Shown here piece after piece: positions 63,309-64,000 of a stretch of DNA of 64,000 bases. A program made the position numbers and the translations under genes. Origin of the DNA: Sphingomonas echinoides (GTDB lineage: Bacteria; Pseudomonadota; Alphaproteobacteria; Sphingomonadales; Sphingomonadaceae); contig NZ_JAPYKK010000007.1 in assembly GCF_029623395.1 (NCBI RefSeq), positions 62,001 through 126,000 on the forward strand, written 5' to 3'. Under the pieces are notes generated by a model, which saw only the letters and a list, made by a program, of their open reading frames with translations, was not told where the DNA came from and did not search any database. How positions within the stretch are numbered: the first letter of the stretch is position 1; each line of letters begins with the position of its first letter.

Positions 63309-63757
63309 GCCGGTTCTTTCACGAAAACGGGGGCGCCGAGTTTCTCGACGCGGGGTTGATGACGGCCACCGGCAAACGCGGTGGCAAGAAAAGCGGAGAT
63401 GCAAGCGCGGGCCATATCCTCGCCGACGAGGCGGGCGCCCATCGCGATGACGGTGGCATCATTGTGTTCGCGTGCCAACGCGGCGGACAACGGCTCGGAC
63501 ACGAGCGCACAGCGCACCGCCGGGTTGCGGTTGACCGCGATCGAAATCCCGATCCCCGAACCACACAGCGCGATCCCGCGTTCGGCACGCCCGTCCGCAA
63601 CCGCGGCGGCGAGGGCAAAACCGTAATCGGGATAATCGACGCGCGCATCGCTGTCGGGGCCCAGGTCGAGCACGTCATGGCCCAAGTCGGCAAGCCAGCC
63701 GGCCAGCCCCTGCTTGAGCGCAAAGGCGGCATGATCGGATGCGATGGCGATGCGCAA
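63305..63757 (-). CDS. rpiB: Ribose-5-phosphate isomerase B
   Basis: A 150-residue sugar-phosphate isomerase of the RpiB/LacAB family. [20 protein letters not shown] starts the fold; [15 protein letters not shown], the active-site Cys in [20 protein letters not shown], and [17 protein letters not shown] are conserved. The likely start is TTG at 63757; an ATG at 63787 would add ten residues. It is the first gene of the rpiB-glyA-nrdR operon. Confidence 0.92.
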   Translation of the reverse strand: MRIAIASDHAAFALKQGLAGWLADLGHDVLDLGPDSDARVDYPDYGFALAAAVADGRAERGIALCGSGIGISIAVNRNPAVRCALVSEPLSAALAREHNDATVIAMGARLVGEDMARACISAFLATAFAGGRHQPRVEKLGAPVFVKEPA

Positions 63758-63925
63758 AGCGGCACGCGCTCCCAAGAAAGAGCCCATAGGGGCAGGTTGG
63801 ATGACCGCGCCCATACCGCCGCGACCGTCGAATTGCCACAGCGAACCACGATTCCTGAAACAATTCGCCCAAATCGACGGGACAGGCGATTGCCGCGCGC
63901 GTGTTGCCGGGCTACGCCGTTGGAC

Positions 63926-64000
63926 GTGACGGATTTCCCGCCCGATGCTGCAGCAGCCTCCGCCCCGGCACCACGGCCGGGCAGCGAATCGCCCGAGGCG
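63926..64000 (+). CDS. Possible 5' end of a gene cut by the window edge
   Basis: A GTG at 63926 opens a frame reading VTDFPPDAAAASAPAPRPGS to the right edge without a stop (25 codons). It is Ala/Pro-rich and low in information, so neither the start nor the product can be judged. An alternative TTG lies at 63920. The space between rpiB and this frame holds no recognisable gene and probably carries divergent promoters. Confidence 0.3.
   Translation, partial: MTDFPPDAAAASAPAPRPGSESPEA

Overview
The window reads as chromosomal DNA of a high-GC alphaproteobacterium, most likely a Sphingomonas or close relative. This is an inference. It rests on a large NAD-type glutamate dehydrogenase, CobT, an rpiB-glyA-nrdR-TrmJ-rpsD neighbourhood, two TonB-dependent receptors, and a family of intergenic palindromes built on CGTTCG...GAGCGAAGTCGAAG that I associate with sphingomonad genomes. 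Genes are dense, often linked by 1-8 nt stop/start overlaps, and use many GTG and TTG starts. I see no prophage, insertion sequence, CRISPR array, rRNA or replication origin. One tRNA (Lys, anticodon TTT) is present.

Layout. 1-6.2 kb: glutamate dehydrogenase (start outside the window) and a polytopic GT-C-like membrane protein. 6.2-11.3 kb: a minus-strand, probably Fur-controlled iron operon (TonB siderophore receptor, Sel1 protein, PKHD-type hydroxylase, PepSY membrane protein). 11.5-15.9 kb: ribbon-helix-helix protein plus CobT, a small ribbon-helix-helix/coiled-coil pair, and an acyl-CoA carboxylase beta subunit. 16-18.7 kb: M13 metallopeptidase, then an intact ParD antitoxin with a decayed ParE toxin. 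18.9-25 kb: glutathione reductase, DUF4174 protein, Pgi, LepB, RNase III, threonine aldolase. 25-34.5 kb: DMT exporter, epimerase, NnrU, POT transporter, nitroreductase, GntR regulator, arylamine N-acetyltransferase, acyl-CoA dehydrogenase, TsaC, MsrA. 34.6-38.4 kb: GalE, a repeat-rich gap holding a DUF559 remnant, and a second TonB receptor.

38.5-49.7 kb is the most interesting region: a Kdo and capsule locus. KdsA, KdsD (KpsF type) and KdsB make CMP-Kdo. A histidine-phosphatase-family protein lies where a KdsC phosphatase would be expected. KpsC-like and KpsS-like beta-Kdo transferases flank a family-4 glycosyltransferase, a fatty-acid-hydroxylase-like membrane protein, an SDR and an LTA-synthase-like phosphoglycerol transferase. 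Sphingomonads generally carry glycosphingolipids instead of LPS, so Kdo here plausibly serves only the capsule linker.

49.7-58.8 kb: tRNA-Lys, FolK, a family-5 uracil-DNA glycosylase, both enzymes of the agmatine-to-putrescine route (AguB and AguA), a small iron-permease-family protein, a membrane metallophosphoesterase, and divergent exported M28 and S9 peptidases. 58.9-64 kb: RpsD with a clear terminator, chorismate mutase, a GIY-YIG/TrmJ fusion whose linker is a translated palindromic repeat, NrdR, GlyA and RpiB.

Intergenic palindromes recur at 11.4, 18.7, 20.3, 23.9, 35.6-36.1, 52.6, 58.8, 60.1, 61.0 and 61.4 kb. They account for most of the non-coding space.
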